From Dinghuibacter silviterrae (GTDB lineage: Bacteria > Bacteroidota > Bacteroidia > Chitinophagales > Chitinophagaceae), in the NCBI RefSeq assembly GCF_004366355.1, contig NZ_SODV01000001.1, positions 992,001 through 1,056,000 on the forward strand: a stretch of 64,000 nt of DNA. The letters run 5' to 3'. Made by a program: the position numbers and the translations under genes. Below are positions 26,685-35,699 of this stretch, piece after piece (within the stretch, counting starts at the first letter, position 1; the number at the start of each line of letters is the position of its first letter). The notes below the pieces were generated by a model. It searched no databases and was not told the DNA's origin. It saw only the letters and a program-made list of their open reading frames with translations.

Positions 26685-27953
26685 TTAGAAAACCTCTCCG
26701 AGATTTAGAAATAACCCGTTCGACCCGTTTAACCCAAAGCCGTAGTCGACGCAGATATTGGTTTTGGAAAATTTGTTGAATTTGATCCGGAGACCCGCGC
26801 CTGCGCCGGGCCAGAAGACATTAAACTGGCCCGTTCCCGGGTCGGACACCGACTGACAATTGGCAAAAATTACACCGCCCAGCAAACCGTCGTTCAGGAT
26901 GCCGAAACGGAATTCTCCTTCCAGGTCCAGCAGCGACTTTCCCCGGAACCGGCTTTGCACGTAACCGCGACCGGTATTGTCGTAGGTATCCCAGGCCGTA
27001 CTCGGCAGGTCCAGGTAAGGCGGCTTTCCCGAAAGCGTGAACCAGTCAAAGCTCCAAAATGCCAGGACGTTGTTCTTATGCCCCACGCTAAAGTATTTCC
27101 GGACGTCGACCAACACCGAGTTCCAGTCCTGGTCGCTCCCCAGAAACGTCAGGTTCTGCCGGACGACCAGGTTCCCGTAAAAAGAACCCCCTTCCGGGTT
27201 GATCGAGTTTTTCCGGGTGTCGTACAGCACATCCAGCGCTACCCCCGAAGAATAGGAGGAAGACTTGTATCCGTAGGCGTCAAAAGGTGTCACCTCTCCG
27301 GGGCTAAGGTTCAACTGCTGTATGTCATAGTGAATGTCGAGTTGGTACCCCGGCCCGATAAAAAAGTCCTTTGCCACTTTCCGAAGGATGTACTGGTAAA
27401 ACCGGAGGTAGTTGTAATTGAGGTCCACGGCGTCGGCGTCCGTTGTATGACCGCCCAGCCCATAGGTCTTTTCGGGGAATTCCATGTATCGCCAGTCCCC
27501 CACGAAATTATACTTGTTGTCCTTTGTCCAGATCGAGGACTGTATCGGGCAGATCAACTGCTGGTTCTGCGTACCCGTTACCGACGCCAGTACCGAGGAC
27601 AGGTTGGTTTCGCTATCCCGCACCAGGTAAAACCCTGCATTTCCGGTAAAGTTGACCCCTAACCCCGTTTCCAGCGAATACTGGATGGCGGGCGCCGCTG
27701 AGATGTGCAACCGGGGTGATTGGCCTTCTTTTTTTAACAGACGTTTGTCCGGATTTCTGCCCGTGATGATGAGAAAAAGGTCGATCAGGTCCCGTTGAGA
27801 GCGGAAATAGGCTGCTTCGGGGATGGTGTCGGCGCCTTTACGGTTTGTGGTCGTGTCCTTCTGAAACCGTGCTGCCGTGTCTCCGGTCTGCCCGAAGGCC
27901 CCCGTGCCGGTAAACAAGGTCAGAAAGAGGTATAGTAATGTCGATCTTTTCAT
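26685..27953 (-). CDS. BamA/TamA-family outer-membrane barrel protein
   Basis: 422 residues with a signal peptide (MKRSTLLYLFLTLFTGTGAFGQ). After a linker (30-85) the rest is beta-barrel-like and ends in aromatic NGLFLNLGEVF. ALDVLYDTRKNSINPEGGSF is typical of the Omp85 barrel (the DTRxxxxxPxxG motif). No POTRA domain is seen, so it is a barrel-only member of the bacterial surface antigen group. It lies on the same strand upstream of cydAB, though a functional link is doubtful. Confidence 0.8.
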   Translation of the reverse strand: MKRSTLLYLFLTLFTGTGAFGQTGDTAARFQKDTTTNRKGADTIPEAAYFRSQRDLIDLFLIITGRNPDKRLLKKEGQSPRLHISAAPAIQYSLETGLGVNFTGNAGFYLVRDSETNLSSVLASVTGTQNQQLICPIQSSIWTKDNKYNFVGDWRYMEFPEKTYGLGGHTTDADAVDLNYNYLRFYQYILRKVAKDFFIGPGYQLDIHYDIQQLNLSPGEVTPFDAYGYKSSSYSSGVALDVLYDTRKNSINPEGGSFYGNLVVRQNLTFLGSDQDWNSVLVDVRKYFSVGHKNNVLAFWSFDWFTLSGKPPYLDLPSTAWDTYDNTGRGYVQSRFRGKSLLDLEGEFRFGILNDGLLGGVIFANCQSVSDPGTGQFNVFWPGAGAGLRIKFNKFSKTNICVDYGFGLNGSNGLFLNLGEVF

Positions 27954-27995
27954 TTCGGCAGCCCCTCTGACCGCATTTCCGGGTCCGGGTTTAGC

Positions 27996-28430
27996 TTAGT
28001 CGCTTTTTTTAGCTCTTATTTGTGAGGATTTAAGGTAGACCTTTTTCCCTTTGTCATCGACATAAAATTTTTTGTCGTTTTTGTCGATGTACACCGTTTG
28101 CCCTTTAGGGCCCTCTTTGCCTTTGTACACTTTGTCCGTCACGGCAGAGGCACCCTTCACGGCTGCGCTCGCCGTCTTATCGCCCGCAACTTTGGCGGCT
28201 TCACCGGTTTCGTGCCCTACCTTTTTCGCGGTGGTGGCCGTCGCACGCCCCACGCGGTGGGCCGCGGTGTCCGTCTTGACCGCCACCGTGTGCGCGGCTT
28301 CGCCCGTCTTTTTGGTCACCTTATGTACGGAACTGTCGAATTTGTTTTGTGCCGTGGCGCCAACGGCGATGAGTGAGCCGGCGAGGGCGAATACGACCAC
28401 CCCGATATGCCGGTTTAGGTTGATGTTCAT
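27996..28430 (-). CDS. exported Ala/Lys/Thr-rich repeat protein (LEA-like)
   Basis: 144 residues with a signal peptide (HIGVVVFALAGSLIAVGATAQ). The mature part from 30 to 105 repeats a loose 11-residue pattern of Lys, Thr, Gly, Ala, Ala and Val (KKTGEAAHTVAVKTD, GHETGEAAKVAGDKT, AAVKGASAVTDKVY), as in amphipathic LEA or apolipoprotein-like helices. It ends in a short beta-rich module (GQTVYIDKNDKKFYVDDKGK). It may protect periplasmic or membrane components under stress, which is inference. It is divergent from the 28561 gene. Confidence 0.65.
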   Translation of the reverse strand: MNINLNRHIGVVVFALAGSLIAVGATAQNKFDSSVHKVTKKTGEAAHTVAVKTDTAAHRVGRATATTAKKVGHETGEAAKVAGDKTASAAVKGASAVTDKVYKGKEGPKGQTVYIDKNDKKFYVDDKGKKVYLKSSQIRAKKSD

Positions 28431-28560
28431 ACGTTTGCTTTTATGTGGAGAAATTCAACAATGGTGCCACAGATCATCCGCCCTTCCCTCTCCTGTAACG
28501 ATCAAACGGTTGCGCTTTCTTCCCGGGTTGCGTGGGCTCGAATAACCGGTAAATTGATGT

Positions 28561-29901
28561 ATGAAATATACAATCCTCGCTTTGGCGGTATGGTTTTCTA
28601 CGACAGCATTACTCCGGGCCCAGCAGGTAGGTGATACCATCCGGCCCACCCGGACAGAGTGGATCACCCCTGTTCATAAGGACGCTTTTAGAGATGGACG
28701 TTTTAAACAAAGAATACAGGGTGGAAACCCGCGTATGGTCAACGGTTATTTGGTTTTCGACGGCTCGAAAGACGGCGATCGCCAGGTCGACCCCCAGATC
28801 GCCGTCGGCAACGGCTACATCCTCCACGGCACCAACGGAGGCCTGATCATCTACAATAAGAAAGGCGAATATATCGACGGCGTGCCCCAACGCGATTTTG
28901 CCGATGGGATCGACCCCAAGCTTTTTTATGATTCGTATAACAAAGTCTTTGGTTTCGACATGTGGGTTTATTGGGACTCGGCCAAGATCCGGCCCGTCAA
29001 CATATCGGTTTCCGAAACCGGTGACCCCAGGGGCGCCTGGAACATCTATTCCGTGTCCGCTTCCAAAGGGGAAGACGGTGGCGGAATCGGCTACAGCCAC
29101 CACTGGATCTCCTATTGTTTCCCGGGCGGACCCGAAAATACTTTTGTGTTGAGCATCGCCGACGCCAAAGCCGGAAAATCCACCAAGGTCTACCACTTCC
29201 CCGGCAGCCTCGGTGAGCCCGTCCAGATGCAAGGCGGGTCAGACGACATGTATTTCTTCGAGATCGCCGACAAGAATTTCGTCATCCGGAAATTGACCAC
29301 GCTGCCCGACGGCACACCCGTTGCCGTCGTCGTGGCCCATACGCCCCACCATCTGGCCAATTACGACTATCCTCCCGAATCCCCTCAAAAGGATACCAAC
29401 CAAACGATATCCTCCGGCGACCGGAACCCCAAAAATGTCGTCTATCAAAACGGCTATATCTGGTTTTCACAGGCGATCAATTATAACGGTCACTCCGCTG
29501 TCCAGTGGCACCAGGTCGATGCTGGTTCCGGCAAGATCGTTCAGACCGGTCTCATCGCCAGCCCTACCAGTAACTATATCCAGACGACGCTCGCCGTGAA
29601 TAAACATAACGACGTCCTCATCGGTTTCCAGGAGACCAACGCGCAGATGTATATCAGCCCCCGGTTTGCTTACCGCTACGGTCACGACAAGCCCGGTACC
29701 ATCCGCGGGATCATCTCGATCGGCGAAGGCGTGGCACCCACCGGCGGCCCTGCCTGGGGTGACTATAGCGGCAGTGTCGTCGATCCGGATAACATGACGG
29801 ATATGTGGACGATACAAAGCGTGGCAGGCAAAAGGGGGAATGGCGAAACCGTGATTGCACGGTTTATACCCGCTCCCGCCGCAGCAACACCTGCAAAATG
29901 A
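28561..29901 (+). CDS. secreted protein of unknown function, probable beta-propeller
   Basis: 446 residues with a signal peptide (MKYTILALAVWFSTTALLRAQ). The mature protein has repeated blocks of the type DPQIAVGNGYILHGTNGGLI, NVVYQNGYIWFSQAINYNG and TTLAVNKHNDVLIGFQETN, which suggest a six- or seven-bladed propeller. No catalytic residues are recognised. It has no lipobox, so it is periplasmic or secreted. Its last 38 bases overlap the 3' end of the convergent MFS gene. Confidence 0.6.
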   Translation: MKYTILALAVWFSTTALLRAQQVGDTIRPTRTEWITPVHKDAFRDGRFKQRIQGGNPRMVNGYLVFDGSKDGDRQVDPQIAVGNGYILHGTNGGLIIYNKKGEYIDGVPQRDFADGIDPKLFYDSYNKVFGFDMWVYWDSAKIRPVNISVSETGDPRGAWNIYSVSASKGEDGGGIGYSHHWISYCFPGGPENTFVLSIADAKAGKSTKVYHFPGSLGEPVQMQGGSDDMYFFEIADKNFVIRKLTTLPDGTPVAVVVAHTPHHLANYDYPPESPQKDTNQTISSGDRNPKNVVYQNGYIWFSQAINYNGHSAVQWHQVDAGSGKIVQTGLIASPTSNYIQTTLAVNKHNDVLIGFQETNAQMYISPRFAYRYGHDKPGTIRGIISIGEGVAPTGGPAWGDYSGSVVDPDNMTDMWTIQSVAGKRGNGETVIARFIPAPAAATPAK

Positions 29902-31090
29902 TACACATCAGCACTCCCATGACCAGGTAGCCATACCCCAGCATCTGCTGCGACTGGGGATGGAAAATGCCCACCACGGCATAGCTGCTAAAGGCCGTGA
30001 TCAGGAAGTTGGCGCCGCCGCTCAGCCCACTGGCCAGCCCCGCCATTTGCGGAAACCTCCCCAGCAGGTAGGCGAAATAATTGTTGAAGATAAAACCCAC
30101 GCACACGTGCGCCAGGAAGGCAAAGGCGATCAACGTGTACAGGTTCGATACGAAACCGGCACTGGCGATCATAGCCAGTATCACCGCCAATTGAACGGCA
30201 TTGCTCAACCGCAGTTTGGGAAGAAAAGTCTTTTTTATCGTCGCTTTCCCCAGGAGACCGCCACACATCCACGCCAGTCCCATCATCAAGGCACCATACC
30301 CTGCCACCACGGAGGAGTAGTGCATCCGGTGCTCGATGATAAACGAACCTACCAACCCGAAGATCATCGTGGTCCCATAACACAAACCGCACATCCATAA
30401 TCCGTAATTAAAGGTACGGCTGCGCAGCATGATCGAATAATCATGCACAATGGAAGACCACTTCAGCGGGCGGTAGGCCGGCACCGTTTCGCCCGAAAAT
30501 GCCCACTCCAGACACAGCATCAATATCCCATATCCCGCCAGTACATAAAAGTTAGACTGCCAGTTAAAGTATTGTTGCAGATACCCGCCCGCAAAAGGCG
30601 CCAGTACCGGGGCGGAAGACCACACGATCGACATCATGCTCAGGTAATGTTTGCGCTCCTCGCCTTCATAGACGTCTACAAAAAAAGCCCTTTTCGCCAC
30701 CACGATAAAGCCGGTCGTGATCCCCTGCACGATCCGCATGGCATAGATGACCTCCAGGTGTTGCGTTCCAACGATGACCAAATTGCTCAGCACGAATATG
30801 GCCAGCGACACCAACGTCAAACGAAACCGCCCAAAGCTGTCGATCAGGCTCCCGGTCACGAACTGAGCCAGGCCATAGCTGATCAAAAACAAGGAAAGGG
30901 TCATCTGGATGGCGCCCTCCGATCGATGAAGGTCCTGCGCCATGTGCGGCATGGACGGGATATAGATGTCCGTGATGAGACCCGATAAGGGGATTAATAA
31001 GAAGGAGACAAGGGTGGCCGCCTTTTTGTTTTTTTCATCTAGTCTTTTTGCGCCTGTTGGTTGCTGCCATGCGGGGTCCATTCCGATCAT
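29864..31090 (-). CDS. MFS transporter, Bcr/CflA-like drug-efflux type
   Basis: 408 residues from MIGMDPAWQQPTGAKR. The TTG at 31114 lies inside a TATCTTTG -7 box (31119-31112) and is rejected. Twelve membrane segments are visible, with the 12-TMS drug exporter opening LIPLSGLITDIYIPSMPHMA (the TDxYLPxxP-like Bcr/CflA motif), QFVTGSLIDSFGRF (motif A) and RIVQGITTGFIVV. It probably exports a small hydrophobic compound by proton antiport. The substrate cannot be told. Confidence 0.85.
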   Translation of the reverse strand: MIGMDPAWQQPTGAKRLDEKNKKAATLVSFLLIPLSGLITDIYIPSMPHMAQDLHRSEGAIQMTLSLFLISYGLAQFVTGSLIDSFGRFRLTLVSLAIFVLSNLVIVGTQHLEVIYAMRIVQGITTGFIVVAKRAFFVDVYEGEERKHYLSMMSIVWSSAPVLAPFAGGYLQQYFNWQSNFYVLAGYGILMLCLEWAFSGETVPAYRPLKWSSIVHDYSIMLRSRTFNYGLWMCGLCYGTTMIFGLVGSFIIEHRMHYSSVVAGYGALMMGLAWMCGGLLGKATIKKTFLPKLRLSNAVQLAVILAMIASAGFVSNLYTLIAFAFLAHVCVGFIFNNYFAYLLGRFPQMAGLASGLSGGANFLITAFSSYAVVGIFHPQSQQMLGYGYLVMGVLMCIILQVLLRRERV

Positions 31091-31207
31091 ATCCGTTGTC
31101 TTTTGTATCCGCAAAGATAGAAAGCCGGGGCCAAGGGCTGGGTGCCCTCATCAAATGTAAACTTGCAAAATTCAAACAATGCCCTTTGGTTGTCCGCCAT
31201 AAAGAGA

Positions 31208-31248
31208 AAGGTCCCAAATCCATTGTTTGCCAATGAATTTGGGACCTT
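31208..31248 (-). terminator. terminator after tRNA-Val
   Basis: A long hairpin with a 12-bp stem AAGGTCCCAAAT/ATTTGGGACCTT, one mismatch, then CATTG/CAATG around a 5-base loop. On the minus strand it runs into TTCTCTTTA. It starts 7 bases after the tRNA 3' end. Confidence 0.75.
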
Positions 31249-31254
31249 CAGGGG

Positions 31255-31328
31255 TGGATCCTATTGGATTCGAACCAACGACCTCTTCCATGTCAAGGAA
31301 GCGCTCTAACCAACTGAGCTAAAGATCC
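31255..31328 (-). tRNA. tRNA-Val (anticodon GAC)
   Basis: A complete cloverleaf on the minus strand. The acceptor begins GGATCTT and ends AGGATCC plus discriminator A. The D-arm contains AGCTCAGTTGGTTAGAGC. The anticodon stem CTTCC/GGAAG surrounds loop TTGACAT, so the anticodon is GAC, and the T-loop is GGTTCGAATCC. CCA is not encoded (ACCCC follows). A TATATTTG -7 box lies at 31371-31364, 36 bases upstream. Confidence 0.95.
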
Positions 31329-31446
31329 AAAGAAGGGGCAAGGCCAAACTGCTTTGCGGACGGCAAATATAGGATTTTTTAATTAATACCGATCATTAAG
31401 GGGTTATTAGTGGCCGTGTTAACGAGCCTTTGCTTCCTTTGCTGAT

Positions 31447-34317
31447 ATGTCATTCTCCCCCAAAAAATGGTACCTCTTTGTCCTGCTGGCCTCGACCGTT
31501 CGAATGGTACACGCCCAGAACGAATTTATTTCCGCCAATGCCTCGTCGAACGCGGCCAAGGCGGCCCTGGCAACGGACGGTGATCCGGCGACGGGGTGGT
31601 CGCCGGGAGACGTTTCCCAGGATCAGTATTTGTTGCTGACGCTACAGACCCCGGGCGATGTGGACCGGCTGCAAATCGTTGCGGATGGGCTCCCGACGGC
31701 GAGCCTGAAGGCTGTTTTTGTAACGTACGACCCCATGAATCCGGGCAATGCGGTGACGTACACCATCACCGGTAAGAAGCCGTTGACCCTGCGTTTTCCA
31801 CCTCAATATGGGGCGCATGTCAAGCTGGTCTTTAAAGCGGGCACCTTTATCATCCGGGAGGTGCACGTCGGCTATGCGGAGGCGGTCATAAGAAGCGCGG
31901 ACACCCTGGCTGCAAAACCCTGGCTGAACGCCCAACTGCCGGTGGAGCAGCGGGTCAACAGCCTGTTGGCAGTTATGACGCCGGCTCAGAAAATGGAGCT
32001 TCTTCGGGAAGGTTGGGGTATTCCGGGGATCCCCAGCCTGGGTATCCCGGCCATGAACAAGGTGGAGGCGATTCACGGGTTTTCTTATGGGAGCGGGGCG
32101 ACTATTTTCCCCCAGTCTATTGCCCTGGGCGCTACCTGGGATAAGGCGCTGGTGGAAAAGGTGGCCATGACCATCGGGGAGGAGACGGTGAGTGCGCATA
32201 CGGTGGAGGCGTGGTCGCCGGTCCTGGACGTGGCGCAGGACCCTCGCTGGGGGCGGTGTGAAGAAACGTATGGGGAGGATCCGGTGCTTGTGTCGGAAAT
32301 AGGGGGTGCCTGGATCAAGGGCTACCAGTCGAAGGGGTTGATCGTTACCCCCAAACATTTTGCGGTGCATGGGGCCGTGATGGGGGGACGGGACTCTCAT
32401 GACATCGGCCTGTCGGAAAGGGAGATCAGGGAAATACACCTTGTTCCTTTCCGCCACGTCATCGAAACGTATCACTGCCAGTCTATCATGATGGCGTATT
32501 CGGACTTCGAGGGGGTACCGGTGGCCAAGAGCAAGGAATTGCTGAAGGGGATCCTTCGGGACGAGTGGGGATTCGACGGGTATATCGTGAGCGACTGTGG
32601 GGCCCTGGGCAACATGACCAGCCGCAAACACTATACGGCGAAGGATGTAGTGGAGGCGGCCAATGAGGCGCTTGCCGCGGGTATCGCGACCAACTGCGGG
32701 GATACGTATAACAACCCAGCCGTGATTGCTGCTGCGCAAAACGGGGGCATTGATATGGAGAACCTGGACTATACCTGCAGGACCCTGCTCAGGGTCATGT
32801 TCCGCAACGGTTTTTTCGAGCACAATCCTATGCGTCCGCTGGACTGGCATAAAATCTATCCCGGATGGAATAGCCCGGAGCATAAGGCTATCGCCAGGGA
32901 GGCGGCCCGTGAAGCCATCGTGTTGCTAAAGAACGAGGGGAACCTGCTTCCGCTCGCGGGTGGCGGCAACGGGAGCGCCGGTGGCGACAACGGGGCCACG
33001 ATCGCCGTCATCGGCCCCGGCGCGGACGACCTGCAGCCCGGGGACTATACCCCCAAGCTGCAGCCCGGCCAACTGGTCTCCGTGCTGAGCGGTATCCGGC
33101 AGGCCGCGGGCGAAAAGACCAAAGTCCTCCATGAAAAAGGCTGCGCCTTCACCGGGGACGGACATTTTGATCCGCAGCCGGCCCTGGACGTGGCCGCCAA
33201 AGCAGACGTCGTCGTCATGGTCCTGGGTGATTGCTCGACCAGCGAGGCGATCCAGGGTGTCACGAAAACCTCCGGTGAAAACAATGATTATTCCTCCCTG
33301 ATCCTGCCAGGGAACCAGGAGCGCTTGCTGGAGGCGGTCTGCGCCACCGGTAAGCCTGTTGTATTGGTGTTGCAGTCGGGCAGGCCTTATAACTTGTCCT
33401 ATGCCGCGGAACATTGTAAGGCCATTTTGGTCAACTGGCTGCCTGGGCAGGAAGGCGGGCCGGCCCTCGCGGATGTGTTGTTTGGCGCGTACAATCCCGC
33501 CGGGCGGCTGCCGATGACCTTCCCCCGCAGCGTGTCTCAGTTACCGCTCTATTACAACTTCAAGACGTCGGGACGGCGGTACGATTATGTAGATATGAGT
33601 TTCCATCCGTTGTACCCTTTTGGTTACGGGCTTAGCTATACCCGCTTTTCTTACGCCGGTCTGACCACTTTGCAACATGCGGACGGAACAGTAAGCGTAA
33701 AAGTAACGGTCACCAATACCGGCTCTTTGAAAGGGGACGAGGTCGCACAGCTTTATGTGACGGACATGTACGCTAGTGTAAAGACCAGGGTCATGGAGTT
33801 GAAGGACTTTCAGCGGATCAACCTGGCGCCTGGCGAATCAAAGGAAATCGCCTTCACGCTTACGCCCTATCAGTTATCGCTTTTGAACGATAATATGGAC
33901 AGGGTTGTCGAAGCAGGGGACTTCCGGATCATGGTGGGCGGGTGTAGCCCGTCTTTTGTGGCCGGGGACAGGATCAAAAACAGCGTGGGTTATGCCAGCG
34001 CGTCGGATGGTCTTGTCAGCACGCTGAACTATACGGCTGCCTACAAAGCGGATTTTGCGCTGACGCCGGGTTTGACGAGAAAAGATGAGGAGACCGGCAA
34101 GAACATGGTTGCCGTGTCCGTGGAGAATACGGGCAATCTGACGGATGCCGGTCAGGTGACGCTTTATGTCAATGGGGCGGAAGAGGGTGATGTACGCCAT
34201 TTCGAACTGGTGCCGGGCGTCTCGAAGACGATCTGGTTTCCCGTGGGTGAAACCGGGACTTTTACGGCTACTTTTGCTACTAAGTATAGGGTTGTTTCCA
34301 AGAATTATTCGTTCTAA
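31447..34317 (+). CDS. GH3 beta-glucosidase/xylosidase with N-terminal F5/8-like domain
   Basis: 956 residues with a signal peptide (residues 1-23, ending VHAQ). Residues 25-140 look like a discoidin (F5/8 type C) carbohydrate-binding domain. The GH3 N-domain follows (EAIHGFSYGSGATIFPQSIA, VAQDPRWGRCEETYGEDP, TPKHFAVHGAVMGGRDSHD) with the catalytic nucleophile Asp383 in GYIVSDCGALGN. After it come the GH3 C-domain, a fibronectin-III-like domain and a C-terminal beta extension (CARDB-like). It is a periplasmic or secreted exo-glycosidase on plant or bacterial beta-glycans; the exact sugar is open. It is monocistronic. Confidence 0.92.
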   Translation: MSFSPKKWYLFVLLASTVRMVHAQNEFISANASSNAAKAALATDGDPATGWSPGDVSQDQYLLLTLQTPGDVDRLQIVADGLPTASLKAVFVTYDPMNPGNAVTYTITGKKPLTLRFPPQYGAHVKLVFKAGTFIIREVHVGYAEAVIRSADTLAAKPWLNAQLPVEQRVNSLLAVMTPAQKMELLREGWGIPGIPSLGIPAMNKVEAIHGFSYGSGATIFPQSIALGATWDKALVEKVAMTIGEETVSAHTVEAWSPVLDVAQDPRWGRCEETYGEDPVLVSEIGGAWIKGYQSKGLIVTPKHFAVHGAVMGGRDSHDIGLSEREIREIHLVPFRHVIETYHCQSIMMAYSDFEGVPVAKSKELLKGILRDEWGFDGYIVSDCGALGNMTSRKHYTAKDVVEAANEALAAGIATNCGDTYNNPAVIAAAQNGGIDMENLDYTCRTLLRVMFRNGFFEHNPMRPLDWHKIYPGWNSPEHKAIAREAAREAIVLLKNEGNLLPLAGGGNGSAGGDNGATIAVIGPGADDLQPGDYTPKLQPGQLVSVLSGIRQAAGEKTKVLHEKGCAFTGDGHFDPQPALDVAAKADVVVMVLGDCSTSEAIQGVTKTSGENNDYSSLILPGNQERLLEAVCATGKPVVLVLQSGRPYNLSYAAEHCKAILVNWLPGQEGGPALADVLFGAYNPAGRLPMTFPRSVSQLPLYYNFKTSGRRYDYVDMSFHPLYPFGYGLSYTRFSYAGLTTLQHADGTVSVKVTVTNTGSLKGDEVAQLYVTDMYASVKTRVMELKDFQRINLAPGESKEIAFTLTPYQLSLLNDNMDRVVEAGDFRIMVGGCSPSFVAGDRIKNSVGYASASDGLVSTLNYTAAYKADFALTPGLTRKDEETGKNMVAVSVENTGNLTDAGQVTLYVNGAEEGDVRHFELVPGVSKTIWFPVGETGTFTATFATKYRVVSKNYSF

Positions 34318-34341
34318 ATTGCCGTACAAACTTTGTCAACC

Positions 34342-34656
34342 ATGATAGAACGCCAATGGAAAGGAACCGCTCACCTCAGCGAAGCGGACCGGTATGTCGC
34401 CCACCTTCTGGAAGAAACTTTTCCCCAGCTCAAAAAGATCCCGGGTTTTTCAAAAGCAACCATCCTCCGGCGGGAAACTCCGGCGGGCGTGGAGTTCCAG
34501 GTTGTCACGGTATGGGAGTCCCTGGAGGCGGTGAAAAAATTTGCCGGTGAGGGCTATGACGAGGCGGTGGTCCCCGAAGTCGTCCGGGAAATGATGGTGG
34601 ATTACGACGAAACCGTGGTCCATTACGAGATCGTCCGGGAGGTGCACCACGCGTGA
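34342..34656 (+). CDS. antibiotic-biosynthesis-monooxygenase-like small protein
   Basis: 104 residues from MIERQWKGTAHLSEADRYVA. The fold pattern (beta-alpha-beta with GFSKATILRRETPAGVEFQV and VTVWESLEAVKKFAGEGYDE) fits the dimeric ferredoxin-like ABM family. These are small oxygenases or quinone or stress enzymes; the substrate is unknown. Its TGA overlaps the GTG start of the AraC-type regulator by four bases, so the two are coupled. Confidence 0.7.
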   Translation: MIERQWKGTAHLSEADRYVAHLLEETFPQLKKIPGFSKATILRRETPAGVEFQVVTVWESLEAVKKFAGEGYDEAVVPEVVREMMVDYDETVVHYEIVREVHHA

Positions 34657-35585
34657 ACGCGGTTTTTGTTCTTCCTCCGCACGTCCATTTGCTGGACATG
34701 ACCGGGCCTGCCCATATTTTTTACGAATCGGCTTGTTATGGGGGACCGGTGCGGTCGTTGTTTAGCACGATGTTTTTAGACCAGGTGGAGGTGGTGAGCA
34801 GCAGCAGCCTGGCCTTTGGACAGTTGACGCCGTACAACCGGCTCGACTTGGAAAAAGGGGACCTCATTTTCATACCCGGTCTGGAAGGAAGCCTGCTCCT
34901 GACGGAGGCCTTCCTGGAATCGGCAAAACCTTTTCTGGCGTGGCTCCGGGAGCAACACGCCCGGGGTGTCCTGGTGTGCTCGGTGTGTACGGGCGCCTTC
35001 CTGCTGGCGGAATCGGGCTTGCTGGACGGGTTGTCCTGTACCACGCACTGGAAGTATGCGGAACGGTTCACGCGACGCTACCCGGGAATACGGCTCCTGG
35101 CCAATCGCCTGTTTGTGCGGGAAGAGGGTATTTTCACCAGCGCCGGGGTGGCCTCAGGAATCGACCTGGCGTTGCACCTGGTGCAACAGCTTTGGGGACC
35201 TTATTTTGCGGCCCAGATCGCAAAGGAGGTCGTGGTGTATTTCCGAAGGGCGCCTGATGATCCACAGTTTAGCGTGTTTATACAATACCGAAACCATATC
35301 GACAACCGGATCCACCTCATTCAGGACCGGCTGGCACAGTCGCTGGACCAGAAGCTGACCGTAGAAGACCTCGCGGACGTGGTGAGCATGAGTCCGCGGA
35401 ACCTAACCCGTCTCTTCAAGAAAACAACCCAGATCACCATCGGGGATTACCTCGAAAAGCTTCGCGTGGAAAGGGCTGAGCAGCTCATCAGCGACGGGCA
35501 GACGATGCAGGCGGCGGCGCTGCATTGCGGGTTGAAGAGTACCAATCAGTTGCGCAGCCTGCTGAGGCGGCACAGGGGGGCGTAA
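34653..35585 (+). CDS. GlxA-type AraC regulator with DJ-1/PfpI domain
   Basis: 310 residues starting at GTG (overlap GTGA with the previous gene). Residues 1-190 are a DJ-1/PfpI domain retaining the elbow Cys112 in SVCTGAFLLAESGLLDG. Residues 210-305 are the AraC/XylS double helix-turn-helix (LTVEDLADVVSMSPRNLTRL, GDYLEKLRVERAEQLI). It is a cytosolic transcription regulator sensing an unknown small molecule. Likely targets are its own operon and the exported DJ-1 gene that follows, but this is inference. Confidence 0.88.
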   Translation: MNAVFVLPPHVHLLDMTGPAHIFYESACYGGPVRSLFSTMFLDQVEVVSSSSLAFGQLTPYNRLDLEKGDLIFIPGLEGSLLLTEAFLESAKPFLAWLREQHARGVLVCSVCTGAFLLAESGLLDGLSCTTHWKYAERFTRRYPGIRLLANRLFVREEGIFTSAGVASGIDLALHLVQQLWGPYFAAQIAKEVVVYFRRAPDDPQFSVFIQYRNHIDNRIHLIQDRLAQSLDQKLTVEDLADVVSMSPRNLTRLFKKTTQITIGDYLEKLRVERAEQLISDGQTMQAAALHCGLKSTNQLRSLLRRHRGA

Positions 35586-35675
35586 AGGGCGGCGCCGGGT
35601 GCCCCATGGCCGCGCCCCACCTCGCATGTCCCAATCCTGCGCACTTATGTCCTTGCGCCCGGCGGGCGGGGCGCC

Positions 35676-35683
35676 TAGCTTTG
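35676..35683 (+). promoter_or_regulatory. -7 box upstream of the exported DJ-1 gene
   Basis: TAGCTTTG followed by TGC, 16 bases before the ATG at 35700. It matches TAnnTTTG. The 114-base gap before it is GC-rich with no gene. Confidence 0.45.
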
Positions 35684-35699
35684 TGCAAAAGCAACGCTG

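Noticed and set aside
31642-32883. 413-codon minus-strand ORF
   Set aside because: It is antisense to the GH3 domain; Arg/His-rich product without recognisable domains.
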